From Saccopteryx bilineata (lineage: Eukaryota > Chordata > Mammalia > Chiroptera > Emballonuridae): DNA of 64,000 nt. The notes beneath the pieces were generated by a model. The model saw only the letters and a program-made list of their open reading frames with translations, ran no database searches and was not told where the DNA came from. Positions 48,456-61,400 of the stretch are shown here, piece after piece (position 1 is the stretch's first letter; every line of letters starts with the position of its first letter). Location: positions 47,544,113 through 47,608,112 of the forward strand of contig NC_089496.1 in assembly GCF_036850765.1 (NCBI RefSeq), written 5' to 3'. A program made the position numbers and the translations under genes.

Positions 48456-48620
48456 TTTTTATTTTTTTAATGTGTATTTTATTGATTTTAGAGAGAGGAA
48501 GAAAGAGAGAGGGAGATAGGAACATTAATCTGCTCCTGTCTGTGCCCTGACTGGGGATCGAACTGGCAACCTCTGCGCTTTAGGACGATGCTCCAACCAA
48601 CTGAGCTATCCAGCCAGGGC
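48456..48620 (-). repeat. Short VES-like tRNA-derived SINE
   Basis: Antisense, about 165 bp: ATTGATTTTAGAGAGAGGAA tail, then CCTGACTGGGGATCGAAC and AACTGAGCTATCCAGCCAGG (minus-strand tRNA-like head). The flanks GGCCTTGGTTTT and GGACCTTGGTTTT form an imperfect target duplication. Confidence 0.85.
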
Positions 48621-48629
48621 TGGACCTTG

Positions 48630-50238
48630 GTTTTTAATGTGGGAGGGGTTTTAAGTGTCTGCAGATCCGTGGCTATGCGTTTGTACTAAGAGAGCCCCTC
48701 AGATGCAGACTGGAGGCCCTGTGCCCCTGGGCAGGGCTTGGCTACTGACCGGCTTCCCTGGAGGTGGTCATGTGGCAAACATAATTTCTTGTTGGATGGG
48801 GGGGGGCTACCCAAATAGACTTTACTTCTGTTTCTTTATGGGCTTGTTCAGGCCTCCTGAGAGGAAGCCGACATCCTGCCTGAGCAGGGCTGTTAGCCTC
48901 CCGGAATTCAGGAGGGCGGGGTGGGGGTGGGGTTCCGAAGTAGAAACACAGGAGTCGTTTTTTTTTCCCTAAACTTGCTTTGTATTTGTTGGTTGCTTGC
49001 TTCGATCTTCTGTGCCTCCCCTGAATTCTTTCCAAACGCTCCCATAAAACCTCAAACTGCTCTCAATTCTGTCAACCTCCTCCGGTAACCCATCATCAAT
49101 TCAGTTCCCCCCACCCCCCATGTTTTGGAGATGCGCCTGTTTAGAGCCTCCTGCTCCCACCTGGAGGGCTGCGCTCCCATATCTCCTCCTCAGTTCTCCT
49201 TCTAGAACTGTCCTTCCCCTCCTCCCTGCCTCCGGGTAAAGCCACGCTAAAGCACTCGCTCCCCGAAGCCCTCTCTTTCACACATGCCTCCGTGTGGACG
49301 GCGTTCTGATGGAGGGGGCGGAGCCCCGGGACTCAGGGCACCAGAAAGGAAAATGCCGTTGTCTGAGGTCACACAGCCTGGGCCGGGCAGAGACAGGTGC
49401 ACTTCATCACCCCCTTTCTCCTCAGGGTGGAGATTTGGTTGTTGTTTTCTCGATGTTTTAGGCATAGAAGGTGAAGTCTGGTTGTCATGGCAACTCCAGC
49501 AGAGGGGAGGAGAGAGGGGGCCGGGGAGGGTGAATTTCTTTTCGATGTCAGTTGGTTCTGCAAATGGGGACCTGCAGAGGTCAAAGACTGAGGGTTGAGA
49601 GGAAGGCATGGTGCAGGGAGGCCCTGCGGAGCCCCACACCTTCCTGTCCCCTGCACTACGCCAATCTGCCTCCTTCTGGGGAGACGTGGGCCTCCTCGCT
49701 AGGACCTGAGCTTCTGGGTGTGAGCTTCTGGGAAAGGAGGGAGAAGAACTTCCCAGAGATGGACTCAGGGGCTGGGGACTTGTGCCGATCCCATACTCCT
49801 GTTAGGGCAGCAGCCAGAAGTGGGACCAGGACAGGCAGTCAGTCCCTTGGGGAAGCCTGAGAACACATACTCAACTGCTGTAAGCCTTGGGCCGGGAAGT
49901 CAAATAAGAGCACAGGACCAGGCATGAGGTGGTTAAGCATCTTTCCAAGGAAAAAGTCTCCCTTTGCTAGTTTTTCCTTAAAACATATGTCCCTCTAGCT
50001 CAATTTTCCACTTAAAACAATGACAAAGAATTTTTCTTTCTTTCTTTCTTTCTTTTTTTACTTAGAACAACTGCATGTGCCCAGTGGTAAATGGCAGCTG
50101 GCATTAGGAATGGGGGTGGGGTGGGCGACAGGGAGTGGTGGAGACTATGGCCAAATGGGGAACATTTTTTTCTGGAAGACAAGTACTGCTTCTACCCACT
50201 CCCAGTTGACTGTTGCCATGTGGTTTACTTGCTCAGTT
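48630..50238. other. Intergenic sequence
   Basis: Unique-looking, with a (TTTC)n stretch at 50035-50055. No gene. Confidence 0.4.
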
Positions 50239-50246
50239 GTGTAGGA

Positions 50247-50598
50247 CAGTGGTAGTCAACCTGGTCCCTACCGCCCACTAGTGGGCATTCCAGCTTTCAT
50301 GGTGGGCGGTAGCGTAGTAACCAAAGTATAAATAAAAAGATAGATTTAACTATAGTAAGCTGTTTTATAAAGATTTACTCTGCCAAACTTAGCGAAAATC
50401 TGACATAAAGTACTTGGTAAGTAATTATTATTATATGCTTTAACTGGCTGTAACTCTGCTTTATAAATTTTATAAAGTAAAGTGACTTCCCTACTTTATA
50501 AATCACCATTACTGTGGAACCGGGGGGCGGTTAGAAAATGTTACTACTAACAGAGATACAAAAGTGGGCGGTCGGTATAAAAAGGTTGACTACCCCTG
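50247..50598 (+). mobile_element. Non-autonomous hAT element (family 3)
   Basis: 352 bp with inverted ends CAGTGGTAGTCAACCT / AAGGTTGACTACCCCTG and flanking 8-mers GTGTAGGA / GAGTAGGA (7 of 8 match). AT-rich, non-coding interior. Confidence 0.88.
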
Positions 50599-50606
50599 GA
50601 GTAGGA

Positions 50607-52582
50607 GAAGCCAGAAATCCAGATTACATAAATTTTCCTCACTGTTGTCTTATGTCCACGGAGACTTGAGGCCTTCTCAGGATCACAGAGGAAGGGGTCC
50701 CTGCTGTCACCTAAACAGTTACAACGGGCCAAGCCTTTAGACAGGATCTCATTAGCCTTGACCTGTTACTGATAGGGACACTGGGGCTGGGGTAGGGCAG
50801 AAACCTGCCTGGCCAAAGGCACTGAGTGGATGGATTATTGGCAGAGTTGCCGCTGGAGGTACTCAGGGTAGATAAACAGAGAGACAGCCCATGGATGCCT
50901 GTGCTGATGGGAGCACGTGACAATTGCCTGTTCCTTCAAGGTCAGCTGGGGCTGAGATGGCCCGGGGGTGACCAAGTCAGCTCACATTTATTGGGACTGA
51001 GGCCAGTCTTGATGTTTTACAGGTACATGTCGAACAGCAGGTCTAGGGTCTGTTGAAAACACGATTTTATTCTTGCCCCCCACAGGTCCTTTAGAGTGTG
51101 TTACCGGGGACATCCTCTCCTGTTTTATCAGCTGAAGACTCGGGCAGGTGCCCTGTCCTTTGTGCTCACTCTACGGCCACAGAGAAGACGTTAATTAAAA
51201 CTTTGAAACTGATTTCACAGCACTTTTCCGCCTTGCTAGCTCAGGTCTGCAGCAAGAAGAGGACAGGGCTGCCTTCTTCGTCCTCTCCTAGTGACTCTCC
51301 CCTCCTCCAGCCACTCTCCGGCCTGCTAGGCGGTTTCCAACCCCTCCTGGGTGTGGGAGGGCTGGCGGGGGCGGGGTGGGGGCTGGCAGGGGCAGGGAAA
51401 GCTTGCCTGGAGCTGGCACCATCGTGAACTGGCTTTGTACTCTCTGAGCCTGGTGGGCGGGTACAGCCGGCTCCTCCTCTGCAGCACCTGCATGGGTATC
51501 TGCACCCTGGTGGTCTGGGGAAGGGGATGGCCCCCACCATGGGTAGCAATGCTGGGGGGGGTGAGAAGGGGGAGAACTTGGCACTCGGTGGGTCTCTGGC
51601 CTGCCTTCTCATCATCACCTTCCATCCCCCCACCCTCCCCCATCACCCAGCACCAGGCCCTGCTGATGGGGATCTGGCTATGGAGGAGGGTGAGGACCCC
51701 AGAGGAGCAAGGCTGTGGTCGGATGTGAGGTGCCGAGGTGCAGAGGTACGGGGTGGGGGCTTTGGTGTTGTCCTTGGGTAGAGGGAGGATTGACTCTGGG
51801 AGGGAGGGAGTGGTTGGACACCTCCCATCTGGGGAGGGGATCAGGCTTTGGGGACCCTGTGCCTTCTTTCTGTCCCATTAGCAGGCTGGGAGGTTTCAGT
51901 GTCCCTGAACTCTTGGGGCTCAGCCCTGATGGCTGGGGACGAGGCTGTGGGGGTGCAGCAGAGACTGGGTAGGGGGCAGAGTCCTCCCCAGCAGCCTGCT
52001 GCTCCTCTTTCGGGCCTCAGCACCTATGTGGCTCAGGCCGGGAAGTCACACTGATCTTCAGATAAGATGGAGTAGGTCAGGCTAACCAGGAAATGTCTAG
52101 AAAACCCCTTGACACCTTTGCCCTGACTCCCAGGGTGCAGCCCCATTACGTAGGCTCCCAGAGGCCCCACGGCGACGCCTCTGCTGGTGCGGCCCTTTGC
52201 ACCCTGTGAGGGAACAGTCACCATGACCAGCCTGCCTTTGCGGCCCAGGCCCAGGCTGTGTCCTTGTCACCTGCGGACCCACCCCAGGGCCTTGTACCTG
52301 ACACAGACGAGGTGCTCGGCTGATGTTTGCTGAACGAGTGACTAAACACATATATCTGAGAGGAAGTGAGTTTGGAAGAGGGGAGGGGAGAGAGAAAGGG
52401 CTGGGGTGTCAGGGGAGAGGCTGGGTGCACGTGCCAGTTCTGGCCATCGGGTTCATTTCCTCTCAACAGGAAACAGGAGGTGGGTGCTCATGTTAAAGAT
52501 ACTCTGCCTGGTGGGGGTCTGGGAGGGGGGGCACGTGGCTGGCCGGCAAACTGGGCAGCCAGCCGGGCAGCGGGGACAGCTC
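50607..52582. other. Intergenic GC-rich sequence
   Basis: No exon or named repeat recognised. Confidence 0.4.
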
Positions 52583-52654
52583 ACCCCTCCACCGCTCTCA
52601 CCCTGTCCTGATCTCAGGACCCCTCCACCGCTCTCACCCTGTCCTGATCTCAGA
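52583..52654 (+). repeat. 36-bp tandem duplication
   Basis: Two adjacent units starting ACCCCTCCACCGCTCTCACC, identical over essentially the full 36 bp. Confidence 0.93.
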
Positions 52655-53039
52655 AGGAGCTGCTGTGGGGGTGGGGGTGGGGTGGGGGGGTTGCAGAGCC
52701 GTGGAGGAGAGAGCCAGAGGCAGGACCAGGTCACGGTGGAGGGGGAGACAAGAGGGGGTAGAGACCTGAAGAAAAGAAGGAAAGCCAGAGACGGAAGCAG
52801 AAACGGAGAAGCCAGGAGGGGTGTCCCCTGCCCTCCCCATTCCTTGGCCTAACAAAGTAGGGTCTACCTGTTTGTGGACCTCCCTCAGTCCCGACTTCCT
52901 GCTCTGAAAATGGGTGGGGACTACCTCAGAGAGTTCCTTCATCTGTGGGCATCCGGGGGGCTCTGATCCAATGCCTGGGGCACAGCAGACCAGAGCCATG
53001 CTGGCTCCCTGCCTCGATCCTTAGAGAGGGGGACTTGAT

Positions 53040-53215
53040 GAGGGACTGTGGCATGTATGGTCCGTATCAGGGATCGGGTCCTAGCCAGCTGCTCACTAAA
53101 TATCCTTATGGCCCGTTGCTTAACTGCTCTCTGCCTCAGTTTGCCCAGCTGTGAACTGGGGGTGATTATAGACCCATTTCATGGTGGGTTATGAGGTTTG
53201 AATGTAATAACCCAA
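53040..53215 (+). repeat. MIR fragment
   Basis: Sense: GTTGCTTAACTGCTCTCTGC, CTCAGTTTGCCCAGCTGTGA, GAGGTTTGAATGTAATAA. Confidence 0.65.
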
Positions 53216-53493
53216 GTAGAGCTGTGAATCCGGGATACTACAAGGTCTCTATAATACGTGCTGCTGTTACTTGGGGCTCTTTAAACGGACGCAGGGACAG
53301 CAGGCAGACGTCTAACTTCTGCATACCTGTGTTCTTACCCACTGAGAGAGGAGCCCGAGCATGGCTCAGACAGCTGAGGAGGCGGGAGGGTCCACGCTGA
53401 CCACAGATGGGAACAGCCACTGTTTCCAGTTATGGGCTCCTTCTTGGCTTTTTAAAAGTATTTCTAACCTTTGTCCATCCCTTTGGGGAAGAT

Positions 53494-53850
53494 TTTTTTT
53501 TTTTTTAGGTGAGAGAGAGATAGGAACAGACAGGGAGAGACAGACTGGAAACGAGAAGGAGAGAGATGAAGAAGCATCAATTCTTCGTTGCGACACCTTA
53601 GATGTTCATTGATTGCCTTCTCATATGTGCCTTGACTGGGAGGCTCCGGCAGAGTGAATGACCCCTTGCTCAAGCCAGCGACCTTGGGCTCAAGCCAGCC
53701 AGCGACCATGGGAACATGTCTATGACCCCATGCTCAAGCCAGCCACCCTGCACTCAAGCTGGTGAGCTCGTGCTCAAGCCGGAGACCTCAGAGTTTTGAA
53801 CCGGAGACCTCAACATCCCAGGCTGATGCTCTATCCACTGTGCCACCGCC
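53494..53850 (-). repeat. Divergent type B SINE
   Basis: Antisense, flanked by TGGGGAAGAT (53484-53493 and 53851-53860). It shares TTCATTGATTGCCTTCTCAT and TATCCACTGTGCCACCGCCT with the other type B copies. Its middle carries extra CTCAAGCCAGCCA-type repeats. Confidence 0.85.
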
Positions 53851-53860
53851 TGGGGAAGAT

Positions 53861-54457
53861 ATTAATGCCCAGTGTGGAGATGAGCAGGGAGAGATGCAGA
53901 GGGTCCACGCCCAGCTGGGGGAACTAGGACTCCCTCTTTTCAGGCTCTGGGGAGGGGGTTCGGGGCGTCGAGGCGGCGGGGGGGGGGCAGGAGGAGGAGG
54001 TGCCCTGCCTAGTTCTGCCCAGCAACCCTCGCTGTCTGTCTGTTCCTGCTGATTGCAGCAGATACCAGACCTTAATGCCATAATCACCTGCTATGTGAGA
54101 GAAAATTGGAGAAAAATGGCCCAGAGCTTTCAGCCTGCAGTTCAGGGGGGCGGGGGGGGGCAGGCCAGAAGGAGCAGCTCTGAACCTGAGATGTTCAAGC
54201 TTCCAGCGCCTCCAGAAGTGGCCATTCTAGGCCAGGTTGGTGCCTGGGGAGGGGGTGAAAGCCAGGGGTCAGGGGGGAGGACTAGACCCAGGCCTGCCCC
54301 CTGCAGAATGCTGGCTCCTGCACCCCTCCCCCAAGAAGACATGGCGCAGAGCCCACCCAGGACCACCGGGATCTCACAGTTTTCCCCGAGAAGAGTATCA
54401 GCGTCGTTCAGGCGAGGTGAGAGTGCAGGGCATGAGTGGCCGCTGCAGATATTGAAT
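53861..54457. other. Intergenic sequence
   Basis: G-rich runs near 53979-53990 and 54146-54160. No gene. Confidence 0.4.
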
Positions 54458-54466
54458 GGCCCTGCT

Positions 54467-54809
54467 TGCCTGACCAGGCAGTGGCGCAGTGGATAGAGCA
54501 TCAGACTGGGATGTGGAGGACCCAGGTTCAAGACCCTGAAGTTGCCAGCTTGAGCGCTGGCTCATCTGGTTTGAGCAAAAGCTCACCAGCTTGGACCCAA
54601 GGTCGCTGGCTTGAGCAAGGGGTTACTCGGTCTGCTGAAGACCCACGGTCAAGGCACATATGAGAAAGCAATCAGTGAACAACTAAGTTATCTCAACAAA
54701 AAACTGATGATTGATGCTTCTCTTCTCTCTCCGTTCCTGTCTGTCCCTATCTATCCTTCTCACTGACTCTGTCTCTGTAAAAAAAAAAAAAAAAGAAAGA
54801 AAGATAAAA
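54467..54809 (+). repeat. Bat tRNA-derived SINE (type B), sense
   Basis: Starts TGCCTGACCAGGCAGTGGCG and ends in an A-rich tail. Target duplication GGCCCTGCT at 54458-54466 and 54810-54818. Confidence 0.92.
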
Positions 54810-54818
54810 GGCCCTGCT

Positions 54819-57800
54819 CTGCGCTCCCCCCAGCCCCCCTCCACTGCATCCTGGTCCGCGCTTGCTTGGCCTACTGGAAGGACAGGGATAGGAGACCCAG
54901 GTCATGCCCTCGGGCAGCCCAGAGCTGGTAGGGAGACCAGCGCCCTCTGTGGGTCAGCCAGAGAGAAACCCAGGGGGAGATTAGAGCCAGGCAGAGGGCA
55001 GGGCTCAGCCACCTGGGTCAAGAGAGCTCAGGAAAGGGAGAGGCGGGGCCAGCGGGATGGGTCCTGCATGAGGGCGGAGGGAGCCAGCCCTTTAGGACCT
55101 GGACACAAGGAGTGAGGCGGAAGAGCCCGCAGGTGAGGTACTGTCTTGTTCTGGTGGAGGCAGAGTTAGACAGGAGTGCGGAGGCGAAGTAACCCTCCAT
55201 CTGGCTGGGCCAGGGAAGGCAGGAGTGGAGAGAATGTTGGCGGAGGGAGAACATGGACCTGGGCCGACTGCGGAGAGTTAGGTTGGGGTGTGAGACCCGA
55301 CGCAATGGGACATGGCGGCCATTGAGGACTTTAGAACAAGGCAATGGCTTGATCATATTAGCAGGTGGCAAAACTCACTCTCGCCCTGGCTAGAGAGTGG
55401 GTGAGAATAGGAACCTGATGACCAGTTGAGAAGATATTTCACAACTGGTGCAAGGCAGTGGTCTCCTGGCTTCCTGGGGTTGAAAGGAGGGACCCAGTGC
55501 CTTCCTCATGTGGGTGCGGGAGGGGCTGGGCGGGTTAGCCCTGGCTGGGGGTGGTTGAGCAGGACAGGCTCTCCCCACCAAGGCTTTGGATTTGGGCTGT
55601 TGGAGGGGAGGGGACGGTGGTGCCATAACACAGGGATGGACTTGATTTTGGACTGGATGACTGCTGACCAAGTTGGGGGAGGTCCAGGAGGTGGCTGGGT
55701 AGATAGGGCTTTGAGCCCACTGGCAAGTGAACAGTGGAGAGAGAATGGCCCTCAGCTGGGTGGGGTTGGGGGAGTATCAGAGCTCACGGGGGACATCTCT
55801 GTCCTCTCCCCCAGGGATTGTGCTATGACCTCAGTCTAAGCACTGCCGGAGAGTTCCTGCTAAGAGTGAGAAGAGGTCCAGACTACCGTCATGGAAGGGG
55901 AGGCAGAGGAGGAGTGGCAATCTGTGGGGTCAGGAAGCTGAGGACGTGGGCATAGGTGTCCAATGTTGCAGAAGGGCTAATGCAGTAAGGCCTGCGGCTG
56001 GCAGGAGGTCATGGGACCTTGGGCTCACAGCCTGGGGTTAGCTGACGGGAAAGCCCAGATCCCAGAACCCAGTCTGCCTGCTGTTGCTGGCACCTGTCGG
56101 GTAGGCTGGGGTCTGTCAGCTTCTTGGACGGAGTGTGGGGGTGCACTACCCAGGGCCCCAGAGCCCAGGGGACCCCTCCATCCTGTGCTCCTGGGATGGT
56201 GAAGCTGACCACCCAGCTTCTCTACTCTCCCCCAGCCCATTTGTCCTGGGTCTTGGCCCCTTGTCCTCTTGGCCCTCCTCCTCCCTTTCCTTTCTCCTTC
56301 ACACCTTCAGAGCCAGAGGACTGGCCCCCCCACAGGCCTGAGTGTGGAGGCAGTTCCTGAGCCCCGGTCCCGGGACCCAGGACGTCCCTTTGCAGGGGCA
56401 CATGGGCCACACAAAGACCAAACTTGGATTTCATGCGCAGTTCAGATCTCTTGGTGGATGAGTAAGATAATGGTCTTGGGGGTCTAGGCTTTTGGGGGGG
56501 ACTCAGGATGAGACTAGACTGAGGTGACAAAGTGTATCAGCAGGTTTGTGACTGGGACACTGGCTGGGAGAGTGGATGGCTGTGTGCCACCCACCGGGCC
56601 ACAGTGATCAGAGGTCAGTGCCACCAAGGGAGGCAGCTGGCACCTGGGTGCTGGAAGCTGAGGGCACAGCCTCTGAGGTCTCCGCAGGGGGCACCTGGCC
56701 CTCTGGGCGGTGCTGAGTCATCCCGAAGCCACTGTGGCTGGAACATCCAGTTCCTGCAGGAGGACAGAAGCGTATCTGGGCCACCCGCCTGTCTGTCTGT
56801 GTCTGATGCGATCTCCTTGAGAAGGCAGCGTCCTCTGCACTTGCCTGCAGCCTGGTGACCCCGGGTAGCTGAGCCGAGGAAGGGTGCGGGCGGGCCCCTG
56901 AGATCCAGGGATCCCCGACCAGCGCATGAGTCCTGGGTCGGAGAGGCACAGGCTACGCTCCTGTCTAGAGAGGAAAGGGACCCTAGCTTCTGTTTCTGCA
57001 GTCCCCGCCAGGTGTGAGCCCCTGACCTGTATCCCCTTCACCACAGGGCACCAGTGTATCACTCCCTGGGCTCCGGTGTCCTGGGAGCACGGGGCTATGG
57101 TCAGGACAGAGGCTTGGGGGCCTGCAGCCTGGGGAGAAGAAGCTGGCTTTCAACATGCAAGGGCTTTTAGAGAACCTCTTCTCTGGCGTGGTTTTCCAAA
57201 CAGTTTTAGCAGAAGCTCAATGACTAAGATGCAGGAAAGTAGTCACTCTGCTACCTATCCTCTATGCCCACCCGCAAAACCCACTGTGGGGTCCTTGGTT
57301 AGCCCCCAGGGGTCCAACAGTTAGAAAGGCCATCGATGGACTTCAATCTCTGTGTGATATATCCAGCCTACCTGTTTCACAGACAGGTACGTGGAGACTT
57401 AAGAAGGAGGAGAAACTTATATGTGGCTGTTTGTGGCCAAGCCAGGGACATGAACCCAGGTTCCTGCCTTGCAGCCTGGGGCCTCCACGCTGCCCCAGAG
57501 AACTCCATCTTCCTGACTGCTGATTGGCTTCCAACAGCCCTGTTTGAAAGAATTAATCGTATTGTCCTAATTACGCATCTCAGTATTCTAAGCCACCTTA
57601 CATCTGCTCGGGAGGCGGCAGAGTAAACATAAATGCATATGCAAAATCATTAGACTCCCTTTTTTGTTCCGGCTCTGGTCTCTGCTCCCCTGGGAAAGAA
57701 ATAAAAGAGGGTGAATCTTGTCCGTGCCTTGATGAGCTCCCAGGCGGGGCCGGGCAGTTGGGGAAAGAGGGTGGTAAACTCTGGACCCACCCTGAGGAGC

Positions 57801-57934
57801 TGCGGGCAGGCTGGGTAGGGGCTCTAGTGCCCTGCACTGCGCCACATGGTGGGGGGTGTGTGTGTGTGTGTGGGAATAGCAGATGTCCCCAGGGCTGCAT
57901 TCTGGCTAGCTGCGGTTTCTGTTTCTGGCCTGAA
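54819..57934. other. Intergenic sequence
   Basis: No gene. Contains a CTCF-like site (54940-54953), an AT-rich POU-motif island (57550-57660) and a short (GT)n (57855-57872). Confidence 0.4.
54940..54953 (-). promoter_or_regulatory. CTCF-like motif (12 of 14), reverse
   Basis: On the + strand GCGCCCTCTGTGGG. Its reverse complement fits the CTCF core at 12 of 14 positions. Confidence 0.35.
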
Positions 57935-58145
57935 TGTTAAGGCGATGGAGTCTGCCACTTACTAGCTGTGACCTTAGGCAACTCGTTAACCTCTCAGTTT
58001 CTCATCTGCAATGGGGAGATTATAAAAGCGCAGATCTCAAAGAGTTGTTGTGAAATTTATCCTGCATCAGTTCTTACCAAACTCTTAGCGGTGCCCCTGG
58101 CATATGGCATGTGCCCCTTAACCATTAGCTGGTGGTGTCAACTGT
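57935..58145 (+). repeat. MIR fragment
   Basis: Sense: CCACTTACTAGCTGTGACCT, CAGTTTCTCATCTGCAATGG, GAGTTGTTGTGAAATTTATC. Confidence 0.85.
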
Positions 58146-58239
58146 CTCCCGGCCAGTTCAGGTGAGCGTCCACCCTGGGAGGGGAGGCTGGGGCATGAGC
58201 TCTCCCGGGGACAGTGCTTCTTGCCTGAGGCTCGGTCAT

Positions 58240-58405
58240 TGGAACCTTGGTTGAATGCAGAAGAACCCTGGCCCAGGGAGCAAGAGGCTTGGAGCTCGGA
58301 TCTCTTGCTCTGCCACTGACGACCTGTATCTTCTCTGAGCCTCAGTTTTCGCATCTGAAAAATGGGGAGCATGACACCAAACACACCGCGGTGCGACGGG
58401 CATCA
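58240..58405 (+). repeat. MIR fragment
   Basis: Sense: TCTTGCTCTGCCACTGACGA, GAGCCTCAGTTTTCGCATCT. Confidence 0.75.
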
Positions 58406-58419
58406 GATCAGATCGGCGT

Positions 58420-61400
58420 GTGAAATGCTATCACTTTACCCGGCATGTTGGAGGAGGAGTTCGGGGATCACACACGGAGCCTCCTGAGAGTTTGGGGACA
58501 AGAAGGAAGAGGCAGCACCAGCCTCCGATGCAGGTGGAAGCAGGTAGAGAAGCCCGACTGGGACAGGGGAAACTTTTCATTGTCATTCGCTCAGCACCTT
58601 CCCGTGGCGTGACCCGTGTCTGGTCCCTGGGCCGGGTCCTGGGCAGAGGAGCCCCCAGGCTGGGGAGAGCAGGGGAAGATGTCCCCTCAAATGAACACCA
58701 TGCCAAGTGGAGGGACACAGGCTGGCCCGGGGGCTGGGGTGGGTTGGGGGTTGGTTTGGTTTGGCTGCGTTTGAAGACAGCTACCATCCGACATTCAGGC
58801 ATGCCAGGTAGACTGGCATCCAGGTGGAAGGAGCCCAGGGGCAAGTGCAGGGCCAGGAGTCCCGAGAGAGTCCAGTGGACCAAGAGAAGGGCTGAGTGGT
58901 GAATTTTTCCTCCCCAGACTGAGGCAAGCGGCAGCCCTGGCCTCGGTCACCCCGTTCACCCAGGAACAGAGTTCCTCCTGGAGGAACCAGCAAGTCTTCG
59001 GGCCCAGCGCCATTGCCACAGTCCCTACAGAGCACCACCCAGTACAGCTAAGAGCCCACTTCTGAAATACAGACCCAGAGCTCTAGCCAGGGCCGTCCAG
59101 GAAAACAGCAACTGAAAACTCGCCGCAGGGCCTGGGAGGGTTTAGCGACGCCTGTGGTGAATCTGGCAGAGTCAGCCTAGGCCCGGAAGGCTTCTCAGAG
59201 GAGGAGGCAATGCTGGTGGAGGCCTGCCTCCCACCGACCACCACTACCCCCACTCCACCCCACCCCACCCCACCCCACCCCTCTGTCAGGAGAAAGCCAG
59301 GCTAAGCAAGTCATGGGCACTTAATCGTGTCCTATCGCAGATCAGAGCTGGGAGTTCTCTCCGATGACTTCTCACTAAGAAGACAGGCCTCTTCTCAGCC
59401 ACGGCGGCTGACATGTTTTGTTTTCCCCAGATGGGGATAATCAGCCTGTTTAGGAGTTGGCTGACAGCTCAGGCAGCAGGCGGGGGCTGGGGGTGGGAGG
59501 CCCCGGGGCTGCAGGCAGCTCCACGGAGCAGACAAGACACCGCCTGGGTGACAACCGACAGCCTCCAGCAGGTGGGGATTTCTGTTAGTTCCTCACATGG
59601 AGGAGAAGGCCGTGGGCAATTCTGCTCAGTTGTGCGAACTGGAGAGCCCGTCTGGCTGTCTCCCCGTTTAATTCATGCCTGGATGTCAGTGCCGAGAGGC
59701 AGGCAGCCACCCCCCTGCTCCGGGAGGTCTGGGCTTGGAGCTGCGCTGGGTATTTGCAGACCTCTCCCAGAAGGGGCTCGTCCGCTGACCCTCCCTTTCT
59801 CTGGGGTGACTTCCATGGCTTCCCCATTGCTTGCTGATGGCCCTGCCCCCCCCAGCCCCCGCCCCCCACACCACCACCCTGAGAGTCTCAGCCTCAAACT
59901 CCAAACCCAGGCTGGGTGTGCACTCTTCACAGACTCAAGGACCAGGGGGGCCTGGAGGGTAGGAGCCCACCAGCCTGGGGGGCTCTCTCTGGGGGTCATA
60001 GGGGGTCCTCTTCTGATCCAGGGCTCAGAATTTCCAAGCACTTGGCTGGAAGGCTCGTGTATGACACCACCGGGGCTGAGGAGTGTTTATTTTAGAATCG
60101 CCTGCAGCAAACACCCATATTCACCTTGAGAATGAACCCTCCATCGGCCCACCACACAGTCCCGAGGAGTCTGAGGGAGGCCCCACCCCTGCTTCTCCTG
60201 GGTCAGGGAGGGGAGCCCGGCCAGACAGCCATTCTGCGAAACTCGCACTCGTCCCCACCCAACACGCACACCTCGATCTCCTTCCCCGTGTGGGGGGGAT
60301 GGGTGGACGTCCCCAGCTCTCTTCCCCCCACCCCTGCTCTGGCTCCCCGTGGGGGCCTCGCGGAGGGTCCAGCCCCCATGTCTCGGTGTTTATTCATGTC
60401 CAGAGCTGGCAGTTTTTCTTGGACTCTGCGGCCGCCTGTTCCAGCTGCTCCCGAGAGCGAGGGTCAGTAGGGACCTTGACCAGAGCCCGAGGTCTTCCCA
60501 GAGGGGCCGAATGGGGACCTGGCCTCAGATGCCCACACGCCCCCTGGCTGTGTCCTCCTCCTGGGATGCAGCCCCAACAGGTGGGCAGAGTGTGACAACG
60601 AGCGAGCCCCTCCACCCCTCTGCACCTCAGTTTTCCTGCCTGCCTCACGGGTGTGTGGGAGACCCCAGCACAGTGGATGGAGGCTGTAGCCCCCACCCCC
60701 GAGAGGCACCTCTGGGACCACCAGCCATCTGTCCCTGGGTAGCCCTGCAGCCGCGTGGAGAACCTTCCTCCTCTGTGGTCTCCCAGGCAACGCTGAGCTG
60801 CCTGCCAAGCTCACTGCTGGGCCTGGCTCCGAACACATCTTTAGCGCCACACAGAGATGGCTGATGGCAGGAGCCAGGGCGAGGCCCGGCCTCCCCAGCT
60901 GTCGCCGGAGCCGTCAGACAAAGCCCGAGTCGGGGCGGGAGGGGGAGGGCTGGGGCCAGGGGTCCTGGGAAAGTCGCTCCGAGTCCCTGGCTGCCCTCCC
61001 CCTACCTCATCCTCCTAACACTGCCCTCTCAGTGACCCCTTCTTTCCAGAACACTCCATCTGGCACCTCATAGCCCTGGACCTCAGTTTCTGCGTGTATC
61101 GACAGCCGTGGGGACTGATCCCTAGGCCTCCAGACTCGAATGGCCGGAGACGGGGCTAGGATGCCAGAGGCCTGCGGTATGGGCCCCAAACAGCTTTCAG
61201 AAAACTGTCCCAAATGCCCCAACAGGACATGGGAGGGGGGCCTCTCCCAGGGGCATCTATTAGACAGGGTCTGCAGAACGATTTCCAGGTCTGCTCCAGG
61301 ATCCGGAAGCCACCCTCTGGCCCTCGCTCCCCGGCGGCTGTGCTGGCAGCCTCGCCCTCTGCCGCTGCCAGGGTATGCAGGTTCTGGTCCCTGGGGCGGT

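Noticed and set aside
59413..60129. 238-codon plus-strand frame
   Set aside because: No recognisable domain, no promoter or splice support, and GC-rich composition.
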